25,970 nt of DNA from an uncultured Porphyromonadaceae bacterium (GCA_902489275.1 CABTZK010000026.1:1-25970); one strand, 5' to 3'; positions 13,180-21,312 are shown, counted from the stretch's first letter. The notes: generated by a model not told the origin, from the letters alone. Numbers and translations: made by a program.

Positions 13180-15798
13180 CTAAGATTTCCCGGTGATGAT
13201 GCTTTTGATGTCGTTCAATTTGTTGAGCGCTTCCATGGGGGTGAGGTGATTGATGTCGATGTTGAGAATCTCGTCGCGTATTTGGCTCAGCACCGGGTCG
13301 TCAAGTTGGAAAAACGACAGCTGATAGCCGCTGCGCTGTTGCGCCACATCGCCCAAGTCCTTGGTCAAGGCTGCGTCGTTGCGGTTGTTGGCCTCGAGTT
13401 GCTTCAGCACCTCGTTGGCGCGCTCTATGATGCTTGGGGGCATGCCGGCAATCTTGGCCACGTGGATGCCAAAGGAGTGCTCGCTGCCGCCTTTCACGAG
13501 TTTGCGCAAGAACACCACTTTCCCGTCAATCTCCTTCACGCTCACATTGAAATTCCGGATGCGGCGAAACGACTTCGCCATTTCGTTCAGTTCATGGTAG
13601 TGGGTGGCAAACAGCGTCTTGGCGTGGCAGCGGTTCTCGTGAATGTGTTCCACGATGGCCCATGCAATCGAGATGCCGTCGTAGGTGCTGGTGCCACGGC
13701 CCAGCTCGTCAAAGAGCACGAGGCTGCGCTCGCTCAGGTTGTTGAGAATCGAGGCGGCCTCGGTCATCTCGACCATAAAGGTGGATTCGCCCAGCGAGAT
13801 GTTGTCGCTGGCGCCCACACGGGTGAAAATCTTATCGACAAGGCCAATGCTGGCAGAGTCGGCCGGCACGTAGCATCCCATTTGAGCCATCAGCGTGATG
13901 AGCGCCGTCTGGCGCAAGAGCGCCGATTTGCCCGCCATGTTAGGGCCGGTGATAATCATCACTTGCTGGTCGTCGTTGCTCAGGTGAATGGTGTTGGGGA
14001 CGTACATTTCCCCCGGCGGCAGCTGCTTCTCGATCACGGGGTGCCGCCCCTGGTTGATGTCGAGATCCAGCCCGTCGCTAATGACCGGGCGGGTATATTG
14101 GTTCTCGATGGCGACGCGGGTGAAGGCGCACAGGCAGTCGAGCTTGGCAAGCAGCGCCGAGTCGGTCTGGATGGCTGGGATATAGTCGGTCACGGCAGTG
14201 ACCAGCTCGTTGAACAGGCGCGTCTCAATGAGGAGTATTTTCTCTTCCGCGCCCAGTATTTTCTCTTCGTATTCTTTGAGTTCCTGCGTGATGTAGCGTT
14301 CGGCATTCACCAGCGTTTGCTTGCGCACCCACTGGCCGGGCACTTTGTCTTTGTGGGTATTGCGCACCTCGATGTAGTAGCCAAACACATTGTTGTAGGC
14401 GACCTTGAGGTTAGGGATGCCGGTGCGCTCGCTTTCGCGTTGCTGCATGCGCATCAGGTAGTCCTTGCTGGATGCCGAGAGGTCGCGCAGCTCGTCGAGC
14501 TGGGTGTCAACGCCATGGTTGATCACGCCGCCACGGTTCACCTGGTTGGGAGCATCGGGGGTAATCTCCCGCTCGATGCGGTCGCGGATGATGGGGCATG
14601 GGTTCAGCAGCTCGCCATATCCGCGCAGCACCTCGTTGTCGCTCGACTGGCACAGGCGCATGATGGGCTCAATGGCTTGCAGGGCGCATTTGAGTTGCAC
14701 CAGTTCACGTGGGGTGATGCGCCCCACAGCCACTTTGGAAACGAGGCGCTCGATGTCGCCCACCAGCCCTAATTGCTCTGTCACCAGGTCGCGGTCGTCA
14801 GGAAACTTGAAAAAATGCTCCACAACGTCAAGGCGGCGGTTGATGGCCTTGGCCTCTTTGAGTGGAAAGAGCAGCCAGCGGTGCATCATGCGCCCGCCCA
14901 TGGGAGAGAGGGTCTTGTCGAGCACGCTCAACAGCGATTTTCCACCCTCGGTCATGGGGACCACGATCTCAAGGTTGCGCACGGTGAACTTGTCGAGACG
15001 CACGAAGCGCTCTGCCTCGATGCGGCTCAGAGTGGCGATGTGCTTGATTTGAGTGTGTTGGGTCAGGTCGAGGTAGTGCAGAATCGCCCCCGACGCAATG
15101 ATGGCGAAAGGCATGTTGTCCACGCCAAAGCCTTTCATTGACTGGGTTTCAAAGTGCTTGAGCAAGCGGTCACGTGCCGACGACTCGGTGAACATCCAGT
15201 CGTCGAGTTCAAAGGTGAGGTAGCGTGCCGAGAACAAGGCGTTGAATTTTGCCCGGTTGCTGCGCTCGATGAGCACCTCTTTGGGCGCGAAATTACCCAA
15301 GAGCTTGTCAACGTACTCGCTATTGCCCTCGGCGGTGAGGAACTCGCCGGTGGAAATGTCTAAAAATGCCACTCCGCACGTCGGTCTCTTGTCGATGTGC
15401 ACGGCAGCCAAGAAGTTGTTCTCCTTGCGGTCAAGGATGCTCCCGCCCACGACTACGCCTGGGGTGACGAGCTCGGTGATGCCGCGCTTCACGAGCTTCT
15501 TGGTGAGCTTGGGATCCTCAAGCTGGTCGCAAATGGCCACGCGCTTGCCGGCTCTCACGAGCTTGGGCAAGTAGGTGTCGAGGGCATGGTGGGGGAAGCC
15601 GGCCATCTCCACGCTCTTGGCGGCGCCGTTGGCGCGGCGCGTGAGGGTGATGCCCAGGAGCTCGCTCGCGGTAATCGCGTCGTCGCCATAGGTCTCGTAG
15701 AAGTCACCGCAGCGAAACAGCAGCAACGCGTCGGGATGTTGTTGCTTCATCTCGGTAAACTGCTTCATCATGGGTGTCATGACCAGTTTCTTTGCCAT
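13180..15798 (-). CDS. mutS: DNA mismatch repair protein MutS
   Basis: MutS binds base mismatches and small loops and starts repair with MutL. The 872-residue length is typical of Bacteroidales MutS. Domain I carries the mismatch-wedge motif GDFYETYGDDA with Phe33-Tyr34-Glu35. Connector, lever and clamp domains follow (about 130-560). The ATPase has Walker A GPNMAGKS at 618-625, Walker B/D-loop FDELGRGTSTYDG, and the switch ATHYHEL. The C-terminal helix-turn-helix dimer segment is present. The start at 15798 (MAKKLVMTPMMKQF) is chosen by length; Met7 at 15780 is an alternative that loses only six residues. A consensus promoter ends 7 bp before the first ATG. Confidence 0.97.
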   Translation of the reverse strand: MAKKLVMTPMMKQFTEMKQQHPDALLLFRCGDFYETYGDDAITASELLGITLTRRANGAAKSVEMAGFPHHALDTYLPKLVRAGKRVAICDQLEDPKLTKKLVKRGITELVTPGVVVGGSILDRKENNFLAAVHIDKRPTCGVAFLDISTGEFLTAEGNSEYVDKLLGNFAPKEVLIERSNRAKFNALFSARYLTFELDDWMFTESSARDRLLKHFETQSMKGFGVDNMPFAIIASGAILHYLDLTQHTQIKHIATLSRIEAERFVRLDKFTVRNLEIVVPMTEGGKSLLSVLDKTLSPMGGRMMHRWLLFPLKEAKAINRRLDVVEHFFKFPDDRDLVTEQLGLVGDIERLVSKVAVGRITPRELVQLKCALQAIEPIMRLCQSSDNEVLRGYGELLNPCPIIRDRIEREITPDAPNQVNRGGVINHGVDTQLDELRDLSASSKDYLMRMQQRESERTGIPNLKVAYNNVFGYYIEVRNTHKDKVPGQWVRKQTLVNAERYITQELKEYEEKILGAEEKILLIETRLFNELVTAVTDYIPAIQTDSALLAKLDCLCAFTRVAIENQYTRPVISDGLDLDINQGRHPVIEKQLPPGEMYVPNTIHLSNDDQQVMIITGPNMAGKSALLRQTALITLMAQMGCYVPADSASIGLVDKIFTRVGASDNISLGESTFMVEMTEAASILNNLSERSLVLFDELGRGTSTYDGISIAWAIVEHIHENRCHAKTLFATHYHELNEMAKSFRRIRNFNVSVKEIDGKVVFLRKLVKGGSEHSFGIHVAKIAGMPPSIIERANEVLKQLEANNRNDAALTKDLGDVAQQRSGYQLSFFQLDDPVLSQIRDEILNIDINHLTPMEALNKLNDIKSIITGKS

Positions 15799-15805
15799 TG
15801 TGATG

Positions 15806-15837
15806 CAAAATTACAAAAAAGAATTCTACATGGCAAC
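15806..15837 (-). promoter_or_regulatory. mutS promoter
   Basis: On the minus strand GTTG (15837-15834), 20 bp, TAATTTTG (15813-15806) forms a consensus promoter. The -7 box ends only 7 bp before the first mutS ATG, so the mRNA would begin at or just before it. Confidence 0.7.
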
Positions 15838-15980
15838 GGCTTCCCCTCACAAAGTGCCTTCTTTGAAAATTAGCCGCTCACCTTGCGCGTTTTCTCCTTA
15901 AATTAAGTTAAATGGCGGTGTTCCCTGCATCAAGGCATGTGAGATATTGGTAACTTTACGTTGTTTTTATTTCAAATGAT

Positions 15981-16000
15981 GTTTGCGCTTTTGCGCAAGC
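15981..16000. repeat. Short perfect hairpin before the GYF_2 protein
   Basis: GTTTGCGC, loop TTTT, GCGCAAGC pairs over 8 bp with one T·G, 15 bp before the ATG at 16016. It overlaps a weak -7 box (GATGTTTG, 15978-15985), so it may act as an operator or a leader hairpin. Confidence 0.45.
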
Positions 16001-16015
16001 GTGTAATATAGCAAG

Positions 16016-17002
16016 ATGATGAAATTCTTTATTGTGAAAGATGACGTGCGGCAAGGCCCTTACGAAGTAGAGGAACTCGCTCGGCAAGGTTTGAGCCCCG
16101 ACACGCTTGTGTGGACCAAGGGGATGCCCGACTGGACAGAGGCCTCGGCCGTTCCTGAGCTTGCAGGCGCTGTTGAGGCCAGCGTCCCCGACTTGCCAGC
16201 CAGTGCCGCGCCTCATCCTGCCGTGGGCATCGATGCGCCGCCTGCCGCTTGCTCCGCTGGTCAGCAACCTGCTTCCCAGGCACCCCCTCTTCCTCATTCT
16301 GTGTCCTCCGATGGGCCGGCGCGCCATCACGGCTTTGAGTCTCGCCCCTTTGAACCCAAGAAGAAAAGCGGCCGTGGCTGGATTGTGTTGCTGGTAGCCA
16401 TTGCCGTTCTGGGCTTGTTGGTCGTGTCGAAACCTAATCGCCAGCGCCACGTCGACGAGATTTCGGCCGCTTGCCGGCAGTATGTCGACGAGACGGTTGA
16501 CAGTAGCTTGCTGGGGCAGATCCCCGTGGCTGGAGAGGGCGCTAAGTGGCTATCGGGCAAGGTGGTCAACGGGTTCCTGGAAACGCGTCTCGAGATGGAT
16601 GACTATTTCTTTTTTAACGTGGGGAAACTTCAATTCCAGGGCAAGCGCCGCACCGTGTCGCTGGGTGTTTTAGGCTATGTGTTCACTTTTGGAAAAGAAG
16701 ATGTGGCGCAGGTCGTGCAGCGCTATGTGGGCGTGCCCGATGACAAGGCCTTCATTGACAAGGCTCAAGAAAAAATGGAGGATGCGGAAACTGGCGCAGA
16801 CAGGATTGTGGGAAAAATTGACTTTGACACCACCCAAGTGGGGGACGAGTTCGATTCCCTGACTCGCAAGGTGAAGAGCGCCGTGACCCACAAAGCGAGA
16901 AAGGTCGCCGCTCATGCCATCGAGGGCATCGCCAATGAGATTTCTCGTCAGCTTGGAGAGGACCCCGATGATAGCCAGAAGCGGGATCAAGACGGCGAGT
17001 AG
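16016..17002 (+). CDS. GYF_2 (DUF4339)-TM-DUF4359-like membrane protein
   Basis: The function is unknown. The N-terminal 50 residues (FFIVKDDVRQGPYEVEELARQGLSPDTLVW then TKGMPDW) are a GYF_2/DUF4339-type domain, usually a protein-interaction module for proline-rich partners. A Pro/Ala/Ser-rich linker spans about 51-118. It is followed by one transmembrane segment, GWIVLLVAIAVLGLLVV (121-137). The part after it (about 145-226, RHVDEISAACRQYVDE...DDYFFFNVGKLQF...) resembles DUF4359. The last 100 residues are charged and helical (AQEKMEDAETGADRIVGK..., RKVKSAVTHKARKVAAHAIE). The orientation in the membrane is not evident. The start could be Met1 or Met2. The gene is convergent with the next cassette, with a shared terminator between them. 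Confidence 0.8.
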   Translation: MMKFFIVKDDVRQGPYEVEELARQGLSPDTLVWTKGMPDWTEASAVPELAGAVEASVPDLPASAAPHPAVGIDAPPAACSAGQQPASQAPPLPHSVSSDGPARHHGFESRPFEPKKKSGRGWIVLLVAIAVLGLLVVSKPNRQRHVDEISAACRQYVDETVDSSLLGQIPVAGEGAKWLSGKVVNGFLETRLEMDDYFFFNVGKLQFQGKRRTVSLGVLGYVFTFGKEDVAQVVQRYVGVPDDKAFIDKAQEKMEDAETGADRIVGKIDFDTTQVGDEFDSLTRKVKSAVTHKARKVAAHAIEGIANEISRQLGEDPDDSQKRDQDGE

Positions 17003-17052
17003 AAATAACCCGTCGCCAGGTCCCTCGACATCAAACGACATCAAGCGGAGAG

Positions 17053-17101
17053 TCAGGGATTGAGTGCGCAAAAGATTTGCCTTTCGCTTTTCAATCCCTG
17101 A
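17053..17101. terminator. Inverted repeat between convergent genes, probable terminator
   Basis: TCAGGGATTGA (17053-17063) and TCAATCCCTGA (17091-17101) are perfect 11-bp complements around a 27-nt loop that has a small GCAAA/TTTGC stem. It sits between the stops at 17002 and 17108. T-runs are poor on both sides, so it may stabilise 3' ends rather than terminate by itself. Confidence 0.6.
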
Positions 17102-17107
17102 TTGTTC

Positions 17108-17551
17108 TCAGGCTCGCAGCAATTCATCGTTGGCATCGCGGGCAAACACGAGCAGCATCTGGGCCCGATATTTGCGGCAGGCGATGCTGTAGTAGCTCGC
17201 TTGCTCGCCATAGAGGCGCATGAGCGCGAAATTGGCGATGTATTGCGTCACGATTTGCTTGAGCTCGTCGGCCATCGTTGCCCGGGGCGCGCAGCGAAAC
17301 TCAAAGGTGAGCGTCACGTTGGCGCTGTCGATGTTGGGGTTGAAGTTGGCGAATGTGACGTGTCTCATCACGCGGCTGTGCAAGTCGTCGTAGGCCTCCT
17401 TTGCTTTCACGAGGCACAGCCGCTCGTTGTCGGCCGTCACGCGGCGTGCGCTTTTATCGCTTGCGCAAAGCCAAGCGCTTGCGGCGTAGATGGGCTGCAA
17501 AATGTCGTCTTTGTCGATTTTAATCGTCAGGGTTACTGGTTTTGATTTCAT
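17108..17551 (-). CDS. Hypothetical 147-aa protein, second gene of a two-gene cassette
   Basis: I cannot assign a family with certainty. It has no signal peptide or membrane segment. An N-terminal strand-like segment (KPVTLTIKIDKDDILQ) precedes helices (YAASAWLCASDK..., NERLCLVKAKEAYDDLHSRV), then a strand-rich middle (NVTLTFEFRCAP) and a C-terminal helical part (ELKQIVTQYIANFALMRLYGE...). The layout recalls small proteins encoded beside structural genes in Bacteroidales prophages, but that is memory, not a search result. It starts 62 bp after the 162-aa gene on the same strand and is probably co-transcribed with it. Base composition is like the neighbours. Confidence 0.7.
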   Translation of the reverse strand: MKSKPVTLTIKIDKDDILQPIYAASAWLCASDKSARRVTADNERLCLVKAKEAYDDLHSRVMRHVTFANFNPNIDSANVTLTFEFRCAPRATMADELKQIVTQYIANFALMRLYGEQASYYSIACRKYRAQMLLVFARDANDELLRA

Positions 17552-17613
17552 GTCGCTGTGTGTGTTTGTGATGGTCGTATTCAGTTGTGTGTGTTAATTG
17601 AAGATTGGTTGCT

Positions 17614-18102
17614 CTAAGCGGCGATGAATTCTTTCAGCAACTGTTTTCGCCGCTCGATGGCGTCTAAGCGTTGCTGCCGGTCCTTGTGGGCGCGCAGCAG
17701 GTTGTCTTTGGCGTAGGGCTCGGTCAGGAAAAACCGTGAGGCGCGGCCGTGCATGAGCACAAACTCCAGCGCCTTGGCAATCGAGAGGCCGCTCACGTCG
17801 ATCACGGCCTGCACCTTGTCGGCAAGCTCGTTCCACATGTCGCGGTGCAGCGGCATGGTCTTGTTGCACTGGCCGTGGCGAATGATGCCGCACACGATGG
17901 GGTAGGCGTGCTGGTAGTCAAGGTAGTAGCGAGGCTGGCACAGTTGTAGGGTCAATCTCAAGGCCTTGCCGCGAGCGCCCGCCACCTTGTGGTCGATTAG
18001 CAGGTCGAGTGCCTCGTCGTAAAACGCGAGAAATTCCTTGTCTCTTCGCATCCGGTTTTGGGTGCGCTCGCAAAGTTGAGTTTGAGTGGGTGTGTGAGTC
18101 AT
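17614..18102 (-). CDS. Hypothetical 162-aa protein with internal repeat
   Basis: The family is unknown to me. It is a soluble, basic, mostly helical protein without signal peptide or membrane segments. Two parts look duplicated. Residues 46-68 (KALRLTLQLCQ then PRYYLDYQHAYP) and 110-132 (KALEFVLMHGRA then SRFFLTEPYAK) share the pattern K-A-L-x-[LF]-x-L-x(4-5)-[PS]-R-[YF]-[YF]-L-[DT], and each is preceded by a short [LV]-I-D helix. The C-terminus is strongly charged (AHKDRQQRLDAIERRKQLLKE). Small Bacteroidales proteins with similar P-R-F-Y motifs occur, to my memory, in prophage-like regions. A perfect -7 box (TATCTTTG) lies about 30 bp upstream. It is transcribed before the 147-aa gene and after the recA terminator. 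Confidence 0.72.
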   Translation of the reverse strand: MTHTPTQTQLCERTQNRMRRDKEFLAFYDEALDLLIDHKVAGARGKALRLTLQLCQPRYYLDYQHAYPIVCGIIRHGQCNKTMPLHRDMWNELADKVQAVIDVSGLSIAKALEFVLMHGRASRFFLTEPYAKDNLLRAHKDRQQRLDAIERRKQLLKEFIAA

Positions 18103-18131
18103 TTTTGTGTAAGTTTTTAAGTGTGATGGTG

Positions 18132-18139
18132 CAAAGATA
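18132..18139 (-). promoter_or_regulatory. -7 box of the hypothetical two-gene cassette
   Basis: TATCTTTG on the minus strand, perfect -7 match, 29 bp before the ATG at 18102. No good -33 box is seen. Upstream of it AAAATTACA occurs twice (18154-18162 and 18176-18184) around the palindrome CCTTaaaAAGG. Confidence 0.6.
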
Positions 18140-18196
18140 CACTCAATAATGGAAAAATTACATCCTTAAAAAGGTAAAATTACAACTTATTGCGGA

Positions 18197-18240
18197 TAAA
18201 AAATCCCGCTGGCTCCATGCCGCATGAAGCTGGCGGGATG
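18197..18240 (-). terminator. recA terminator
   Basis: On the minus strand ATCCCGC (18239-18233) pairs with GCGGGAT (18209-18203) and is followed at once by a T-run (18203-18198). The loop contains a further small CATG/CATG stem. It separates recA from the downstream cassette. Confidence 0.85.
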
Positions 18241-18256
18241 TGGGCGTTTATCCTGG

Positions 18257-19354
18257 CTATTTCTTGGCGGCCGAAGTTTCAGTTTTCGTTTGTTTCTCTG
18301 ATTTCTCAGGCTTTTCGTTGTGCATCGCTGCCATGGTTTTCTGTTTCAGTTCCTCGGCGAGTTCCGGGTTGTCGGTCATCATCTGCTTGGTGTTCTCGCG
18401 GCCCTGTCCCAGTTTGGTTTCCTGGTAGGAATACCACGAGCCGCTCTTCTTCACGATGCCAAACTGCACGCTCAGGTCCAAAAGCTCACCCATCTTGCTG
18501 ATGCCCTTGCCGTAGAGGATTTCAAACTCGACTTTGCGGAAGGGGGGCGCCACTTTGTTTTTCACCACTTTCACGCGGGTGATATTGCCAATGGCCTGCT
18601 CGCCGTCCTTGATTTGGCCCAGTCGGCGAATGTCGATGCGCACGCTGCTGTAGAACTTCAAGGCGTTGCCGCCCGTGGTGGTCTCGGTATTGCCAAAGGT
18701 GATGCCGATTTTCTCGCGCAGCTGGTTGATGAAGATGCAGCACGTCTTGGTCTTGCTAATGGTGGCCGTGAGCTTGCGCAGGGCCTGGCTCATCAGGCGC
18801 GCTTGCAGCCCCATCTTGTTATCGCCCATCTCTCCCTCAATCTCGGCTTTGGGAGTCAAGGCGGCCACCGAGTCGATGACAATGATGTCGATGGCCGATG
18901 AGCGAATCAGCTGGTCGGCGATTTCAAGGGCTTGCTCGCCGTTGTCGGGTTGGGAAATGAGCAGGCTGTTCACATCCACTCCCAGTTGCTCGGCGTAGAA
19001 GCGGTCGAAAGCGTGCTCGGCATCGATGATTGCGGCGATACCGCCCAGTTTTTGCGCCTCGGCAATGGCATGAATGGCCAGGGTGGTCTTGCCCGATGAC
19101 TCGGGCCCGTAAATCTCGATAATGCGGCCTCGCGGATAGCCGCCCACGCCCAAGGCGTAGTCAAGGCCCATCGATCCTGTTGGGATCACCTCCACGTTCT
19201 CGATGTGGTCGTCGCCTAATTTCATGATAGAGCCACGGCCATAGGTCTTGTCAATCTTGTCCATGGCCACTTGCAAGGCCTTCAGCTTCTCGGGCGACAC
19301 CTGCTTGTGCTCAGTTTGCTCGCCATCCAGTGGCAATATGTTTTCTTCACTCAT
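18257..19354 (-). CDS. recA: Recombinase RecA
   Basis: RecA forms filaments on single-stranded DNA for strand exchange and, where an SOS response exists, triggers repressor self-cleavage. The 365-residue length is typical. The N-terminal helix and VMDKIDKTYGRGSIMKL-type region (AMDKIDKTYGRGSIMKLGDD) lead to Walker A GPESSGKTT at 83-91. Walker B is IDIIVIDSVAAL, and the DNA-binding loops L1 and L2 (EGEMGDNKMGLQARLMSQ, GITFGNTETTTGGNAL) are intact. The last 40 residues are the usual acidic/Lys-rich tail. I saw no evident LexA-type operator upstream. The 202-bp leader side (19355-19556) has only degenerate -7 boxes. Confidence 0.98.
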   Translation of the reverse strand: MSEENILPLDGEQTEHKQVSPEKLKALQVAMDKIDKTYGRGSIMKLGDDHIENVEVIPTGSMGLDYALGVGGYPRGRIIEIYGPESSGKTTLAIHAIAEAQKLGGIAAIIDAEHAFDRFYAEQLGVDVNSLLISQPDNGEQALEIADQLIRSSAIDIIVIDSVAALTPKAEIEGEMGDNKMGLQARLMSQALRKLTATISKTKTCCIFINQLREKIGITFGNTETTTGGNALKFYSSVRIDIRRLGQIKDGEQAIGNITRVKVVKNKVAPPFRKVEFEILYGKGISKMGELLDLSVQFGIVKKSGSWYSYQETKLGQGRENTKQMMTDNPELAEELKQKTMAAMHNEKPEKSEKQTKTETSAAKK

Positions 19355-19556
19355 TGTCTTTTCTTTATTTATGTGTTTCTTTTAAATTTCAAGTGGTCGT
19401 CGCTTCATCGAGACAAAGTTTGCCCCGTTTTCGCGATTTTTGTTCTGTGCTGCAAAATTCATCTGCCATAGTGCCGAAACGATGCACATCGTTGCTAAAA
19501 GATGTAAAAATCACGCTTCTTCAGCCCCTCGTGCGCTTGGTTGCGTGCGTTCCCGG

Positions 19557-20633
19557 CTATCGGCTTGGGGCTTCCTTGACCAGGAAAATCTCGGTGGGGA
19601 AGTGGTCGCTGTAACCGTTCAGGAACACGCCGCCCGAGAACGTACGCAGAGGGTAGCCCCGGCGGTCGCCTTCGAGGGTGCGCAGGAAGTCGCGATTCAG
19701 CACCTCGGCGCGCAAGAACGTGAGTTGTGGCTTGTCCTTGCCTTTGTAGTGCCGCGTGAAGTACGCGTTCATCATGATTTGGTCAAAGAGATTCCAGCTG
19801 CCTTTGTAGGCCAGCGTGCCGATGCCGCGGTCCAGTTTTTCCCAAAATGGGTTATACAAGTCGCTCATCTCCGTCACATCCTCAATTTTCTTGCGGCCTT
19901 TCAGCACTTGCGCGCACGACTTGTTTTGCGGGTCGTCGTTCAAGTCGCCCATGAAGATGATGCCCCTGTTGGGGTCTACCGCGAGCAGCGAGTCGATGGT
20001 GCGGCGGCATAGCGCTGCAGCAGCCTCGCGCAAGGGGCTTGAGGCCTCCTCGCCGCCTAACCGCGAGGGCCAGTGGTTGACGATGAAGGTCACCTTCTCG
20101 CCCGCCAGCAAGCCCGTCATGCACCACTGGTCGCGCGTGCGGAAATCGGGCTTGCTGGGGATGTGAAGCCGCTGGGCCGAGGTGCTCTGCAACTGGAAGT
20201 AGCGCGGGTTGTACAGGAAAGCCACATCGATGCCGCGGCGGTCGGGGCTCTCGTGATGCACGATTTGCAGGTGCCAGTCCTTGATTTCGGGTTGGCGCAC
20301 CAGGTCTTGCAGCACGCTCTTGTTCTCGACCTCGCTCACGCCAATCACGGCAGGCCCCATGGGCGTGTTGGGCGTGGCCATTTGGCTGATGGCATAAGCC
20401 ATGTTGTGTATCTTTGACCAGTACTTTTGGCTGTTCCACTGGCGTGCGCCTTTGGGCGAGAACTCTAAATCGTAGACGCCATTGGCGTTAATTGTGTCAA
20501 ACAAGTTTTCCAAGTTGTAGAACATCACGCCGTACATGTTGTATCGCTTGCCTTGCTGCGCATCGTTTTGGGCGATCGTGGCCGACCAGCCCATGAGGGC
20601 TATTGCCAGTGTGAAAAGCAAAATTTTTTTCAT
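19557..20633 (-). CDS. Secreted endonuclease/exonuclease/phosphatase-family protein
   Basis: This is a secreted hydrolase of the EEP (DNase I-like) fold; nucleic acid, phosphoinositide or sphingolipid substrates cannot be told apart from sequence. A signal peptide spans residues 1-21 (MKKILLFTLAIALMGWSATIA), and cleavage would leave Gln22 at the N-terminus. The active-site motifs are present: FYNLENLFD (38-46), Glu101 in GVSEVEN, His187 in NHWPSR, Asp230/Asn232 in GDLNDDP, and Asp343-His344 in SDHFP. The 358-residue length is typical. It has its own strong promoter and an expected leader of about 75 nt. Confidence 0.9.
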   Translation of the reverse strand: MKKILLFTLAIALMGWSATIAQNDAQQGKRYNMYGVMFYNLENLFDTINANGVYDLEFSPKGARQWNSQKYWSKIHNMAYAISQMATPNTPMGPAVIGVSEVENKSVLQDLVRQPEIKDWHLQIVHHESPDRRGIDVAFLYNPRYFQLQSTSAQRLHIPSKPDFRTRDQWCMTGLLAGEKVTFIVNHWPSRLGGEEASSPLREAAAALCRRTIDSLLAVDPNRGIIFMGDLNDDPQNKSCAQVLKGRKKIEDVTEMSDLYNPFWEKLDRGIGTLAYKGSWNLFDQIMMNAYFTRHYKGKDKPQLTFLRAEVLNRDFLRTLEGDRRGYPLRTFSGGVFLNGYSDHFPTEIFLVKEAPSR

Positions 20634-20714
20634 TACAAACTAACTATTTAATGATGTGTTATAAAAGACTTCTAAAGGTGTCGTTTCAAAAAGAGACGAA
20701 TGTGATTGATGCGT

Positions 20715-20746
20715 CAAATTTAAGATAAAATTTCCAATCCGGCAAA
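20715..20746 (-). promoter_or_regulatory. Promoter of the endonuclease-family gene
   Basis: On the minus strand TTTG (20746-20743), exactly 20 bp, TAAATTTG (20722-20715): a full consensus promoter directed at the gene starting at 20633. Confidence 0.85.
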
Positions 20747-20812
20747 TTTGCGATGGAGTTTTGGAGTCGCTCGGAAAAAGGCGCAAAGCCGGCGCAACTC
20801 GCGCGGATTAGG

Positions 20813-21235
20813 TCACTGCTTGGCCGAGCAGCGCGGGCACAAGCCGCTAATCACGTAGTTGGCGCTGTGCTGCTCAAACCCGGCGGGCAGCGTCACGCGG
20901 GGCAGGCCGATGCTGTCGAGGCACATCGTGCGGTGGCAGCGTGTGCAGTAGAAGTGCGCGTGCGCGTCGTCGTCGTGGCGCTCGTCGCGGCTGCGGCACA
21001 GCTCCCACTTGGTGCTGTCGCTCCCGCCCTCGATCACGTGCACCAAATGGCGCGCGTGAAAAGTTGTCAGGGTGCGGAATACGCCGCTCTTGTCGATCGT
21101 GCCCACCTCGTCGACCAGCTCGGCGAGCGACAGGGGCTGCCGCGCGGCCGCGAGGGCTTTGAGCACGACGATGCGGTTGGCAGTGACGCGGATGCCGTGC
21201 TGCTCCAGCAAGTTGACACACTCGTTTCCTTTCAT
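20813..21235 (-). CDS. Fur-family transcriptional regulator
   Basis: This is a metal-dependent repressor of the Fur superfamily. The N-terminal winged helix (about 1-75) includes GIRVTANRIVVLKAL and recognition helix KSGVFRTLTTF. The dimer domain carries a His/Asp-rich metal site (HDDDAHAHFYC, with His87, His92 and His94) and a structural Cys4 zinc site, C97/C100 and C133/C136. The 140-residue length is typical. Which metal or stress it responds to (Zur, Fur or PerR type) cannot be told. It is divergent from the M28 lipoprotein; the two promoters lie within 60 bp, so it could regulate that gene or itself. No 19-bp Fur box was recognised. Confidence 0.9.
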   Translation of the reverse strand: MKGNECVNLLEQHGIRVTANRIVVLKALAAARQPLSLAELVDEVGTIDKSGVFRTLTTFHARHLVHVIEGGSDSTKWELCRSRDERHDDDAHAHFYCTRCHRTMCLDSIGLPRVTLPAGFEQHSANYVISGLCPRCSAKQ

Positions 21236-21260
21236 CGCAGGTTTTTTTACATTCGTGCCA

Positions 21261-21268
21261 CAAAATTA
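21261..21268 (-). promoter_or_regulatory. fur-family gene -7 box
   Basis: TAATTTTG on the minus strand, 25 bp before the ATG at 21235. ATTG lies 23 bp further upstream as a loose -33 box. Confidence 0.6.
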
Positions 21269-21312
21269 GTTGAAAAAATTGTTTAAATGGCCAATAAGCG
21301 AGAGAAATATTG

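Noticed and set aside
13246..14772. 508-codon open frame on the plus strand
   Set aside because: It lies wholly antisense to mutS; GC-rich codon use produces long antisense frames in this genome. Its His/Val/Leu-rich composition is typical of such shadows.
17026..17045. Tandem CGACATCAA repeat
   Set aside because: Only two adjacent 9-10 bp copies, in a short intergenic spacer; not enough for a CRISPR or functional repeat.
17552..17613. GT-rich stretch between the two cassette genes as a simple-sequence switch
   Set aside because: The GT runs are short and interrupted and lie outside coding sequence, so slippage-based switching is unlikely.
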